Assembly: GCA_020426085.1 (NCBI GenBank)
Contig: JAGQQP010000308.1
Span: 1-5,647 of the forward strand
DNA: 5,647 bases
Source: Planctomycetaceae bacterium
GTDB taxonomy: Bacteria > Planctomycetota > Planctomycetia > Planctomycetales > Planctomycetaceae
Direction: 5' to 3'
The position numbers and the translations under genes were made by a program. Of this stretch, positions 4,457 to 5,647 are shown piece by piece (position 1 is the stretch's first letter; each line of letters begins with the position of its first letter). The notes under the pieces are model-generated. The model was given only the letters and a program-made list of their open reading frames with translations. It was not told the DNA's origin and did not search any database.

Positions 4457-5488
4457 ATGGCCGAAAAGTCTAAAAAGAAAACGTCTCTCGTCAAATCATG
4501 GAAATTGCGCGGACTGGCTTTGCTGCTCATCGGCTTGTTGGGCGGAGGCATGTTCCATTTCGACATTGTCAAACCGAAGCAGGTTACGCGCTGGGTCACG
4601 GATATCATTTCTTCGACCGTCTCCCCGTCGACTCCCTCTGACTGGGATGCGACAGAGATTGACCTGCCCCGCTCCGAGGATACCATTCGCATCGCCACCT
4701 TTAACATTCAGGTGTTTGGACAAAGCAAGATGCAGAAACCGGAAGTCCCTCAGATTCTGGCCCGCATCATTCAGCAGTTTGATGTCGTCGCAGTCCAGGA
4801 AATTCGCGCGTTAGACCAGTCATTTCTGGATGACTTTCTGAAATTTCTCAATGCGGGAGAACAGCAGTACGGCTGTCTGGTTGGCCCCCGGCAGGGTCGC
4901 ACGGCCAGCAAGGAACAGTATGCCTACTTCTATAATACGGCTCGCATTACCGTCAACGAAAAATGGACTTATACGGTCATCGATAAATATGACAAATTAC
5001 ATCGCCCCCCCTATGTCGCTCATTTTCAGACCCTCAGCCCTTCCAGCAGTAATCCTTTTACGTTTTCTCTGATCAATATCCATACCGATCCCGATGAAAC
5101 CGATCAGGAATTGAATGTACTGGACGACGTGTATCGTGTCGTCGCCAATGATGGCAGCCAGGAAGACGACGTCATTCTACTGGGTGATCTGAATGTGGAC
5201 GATCAGCATCTGGGAGAACTCGGGCAACTTAACGATATCATGTGGACCGTTTCAAAAACCCCGACCAATACCAGAAAATCGAAACAATACGACAACATTC
5301 TCTTCAGCCGTCGTCGTTCTCAGGAATTTACAGGTAAGTCGGGCGTTTATGATTTCCGAACCCGGTTCAAACTGTCAGAGAAAGAAGCACTCACCGTTTC
5401 AGACCATCTGCCGATCTGGGCCGAATTTCATATTTCCGAAAACGGATCCGTCAGACAGGCATCTGCACAACAGCCTGTGCAACGTTGA
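4457..5488 (+). CDS. Membrane-anchored DNase I-like endonuclease/exonuclease/phosphatase family protein
   Basis: A 343-residue protein with a Lys-rich start, one hydrophobic segment (about 17-35) acting as signal anchor, a spacer rich in Ser, Thr and Pro (about 50-63), then an EEP catalytic domain (76-325) that should face the periplasm or outside. The domain reads like true DNase I rather than ExoIII. RIATFNIQVFGQSKM (78-92) parallels bovine KIAAFNIQTFGETKM; VAVQEIR has Glu115; SKEQYAYFY has Glu153 at the Glu78 position; NIHT has His209 for His134; LLGDLNVD has Asp244 and Asn246; YDNILF has Asp279 for Asp212; VSDHLPIW has His317 for His252. All the expected metal-binding and catalytic residues appear present, so activity as a Mg/Ca-dependent phosphodiesterase is likely. 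DNA as substrate is inferred. Only one Cys is present. The start has a weak GGATGG ribosome site. The gene stands alone, divergent from the glycosyltransferase. Confidence 0.93.
   Translation: MAEKSKKKTSLVKSWKLRGLALLLIGLLGGGMFHFDIVKPKQVTRWVTDIISSTVSPSTPSDWDATEIDLPRSEDTIRIATFNIQVFGQSKMQKPEVPQILARIIQQFDVVAVQEIRALDQSFLDDFLKFLNAGEQQYGCLVGPRQGRTASKEQYAYFYNTARITVNEKWTYTVIDKYDKLHRPPYVAHFQTLSPSSSNPFTFSLINIHTDPDETDQELNVLDDVYRVVANDGSQEDDVILLGDLNVDDQHLGELGQLNDIMWTVSKTPTNTRKSKQYDNILFSRRRSQEFTGKSGVYDFRTRFKLSEKEALTVSDHLPIWAEFHISENGSVRQASAQQPVQR
5464..5481 (-). other. Hairpin downstream of the metallophosphoesterase stop
   Basis: TGCACA and TGTGCA form a 6-bp stem around a 6-base loop, lying inside the end of the DNase I-like gene and 12 bases beyond the stop of the minus-strand gene. 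No U-run follows on the minus strand. On the plus strand a T-rich stretch comes only after a gap of about 16 bases. It is at best a weak 3'-end structure. Confidence 0.2.
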
Positions 5489-5493
5489 AGAAA

Positions 5494-5647
5494 TTATTTT
5501 CCCGTCCGCAAAGTCAACAGGCTGAATTCCGGTCGACACAGCCAGCGCAGAGGATGTATTCCTGAGACGCCCCGACTGACGTGCATCAACGTCGATTTGC
5601 GATAGAACGTACCACTGGTATAGCGGGTACCGTGCACACTGGGAGCA
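5494..5647 (-). CDS. Calcineurin-like metallophosphoesterase, C-terminal fragment (gene runs off right edge)
   Basis: The last 50 codons and the TAA stop (5496-5494) of a minus-strand gene that begins beyond the window. The residues include GTRYTSGTFYRKSTLMHVSRG, then PLRWLCRPEFSLLTLR just before the end. This is the tail seen in YaeI-like metallophosphoesterases, where a GHTHGGQ metal-binding motif is followed by a 'G-x-R-Y-x-x-G-x-F' strand, 'L-x-V-S-R-G' and finally 'PLRFxCPPEITLLTLR'. The family hydrolyses phosphoesters with a two-metal centre, sometimes on lipid substrates in the envelope. The metal ligands are outside the window, so activity cannot be judged. The gene converges on the DNase I-like gene with 5 bases between the two stop codons. 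Confidence 0.75.
   Translation of the reverse strand, partial: APSVHGTRYTSGTFYRKSTLMHVSRGVSGIHPLRWLCRPEFSLLTLRTGK

Noticed and set aside
4360..4707. A 115-codon minus-strand frame antisense to the DNase I-like gene start.
   Set aside because: It lies opposite a strongly supported coding region with clear active-site motifs and has no recognisable protein pattern.
2625..5340. CAGGTAAGTC occurs at 2625-2634 and 5331-5340 and looks like a eukaryotic 5' splice-donor site.
   Set aside because: Both copies lie inside intact bacterial reading frames near their 3' ends, and a 10-base repeat is expected by chance in a window this size.
2679..5488. A phosphoesterase of the LigD type near a DNase I-like gene, suggesting a DNA repair or defence island.
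   Set aside because: They are on opposite strands, separated by a glycosyltransferase, with no Ku, ligase, polymerase, helicase, toxin or restriction gene in the window.

Overview
This window looks like ordinary chromosomal DNA of a planctomycete. The clues are a glutamyl-tRNA synthetase with an unusual insertion after its KMSKS-type loop, directly followed by a glutaminyl-tRNA synthetase gene; a free-standing LigD-type phosphoesterase domain; a YpmS-like anchored protein; and several starts without a Shine-Dalgarno sequence. Base composition is close to balanced by eye, which would suit a Gimesia- or Rubinisphaera-like lineage. The genus is a guess and no rRNA marker is present.

Layout. On the minus strand, positions 1-1749 hold gltX followed by the first 38 codons of glnS, an aminoacylation operon running off the left edge. 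The 238-base gap at 1750-1987 carries the gltX leader, with candidate promoters and a terminator-like hairpin followed by five T's, and the upstream region of a divergent plus-strand gene (1988-2653) for a small anchored protein of unknown function. That gene converges on a minus-strand pair: a GT4 glycosyltransferase (4201-3038) overlapping by 16 bases a 124-residue stand-alone LigD-type 3'-phosphoesterase domain (3053-2679). A hairpin sits in the convergent gap. The 255-base divergent gap at 4202-4456 separates the glycosyltransferase from a plus-strand gene for a membrane-anchored DNase I-like protein (4457-5488). That gene converges, with a 5-base gap, on the 3' end of a minus-strand metallophosphoesterase gene that continues past the right edge.

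How they work together. GltX and GlnS supply Glu-tRNA and Gln-tRNA, which argues for direct glutaminylation. The glycosyltransferase and phosphoesterase are probably cotranscribed and translationally coupled, although no shared pathway is evident. The other genes look like independent units. I see no CRISPR array, mobile element, tRNA, rRNA, integrase or defence cluster. The most interesting non-coding signals are the putative attenuator in the gltX leader and a 13-base sequence repeated, in the same orientation, upstream of gltX and of the glycosyltransferase gene.
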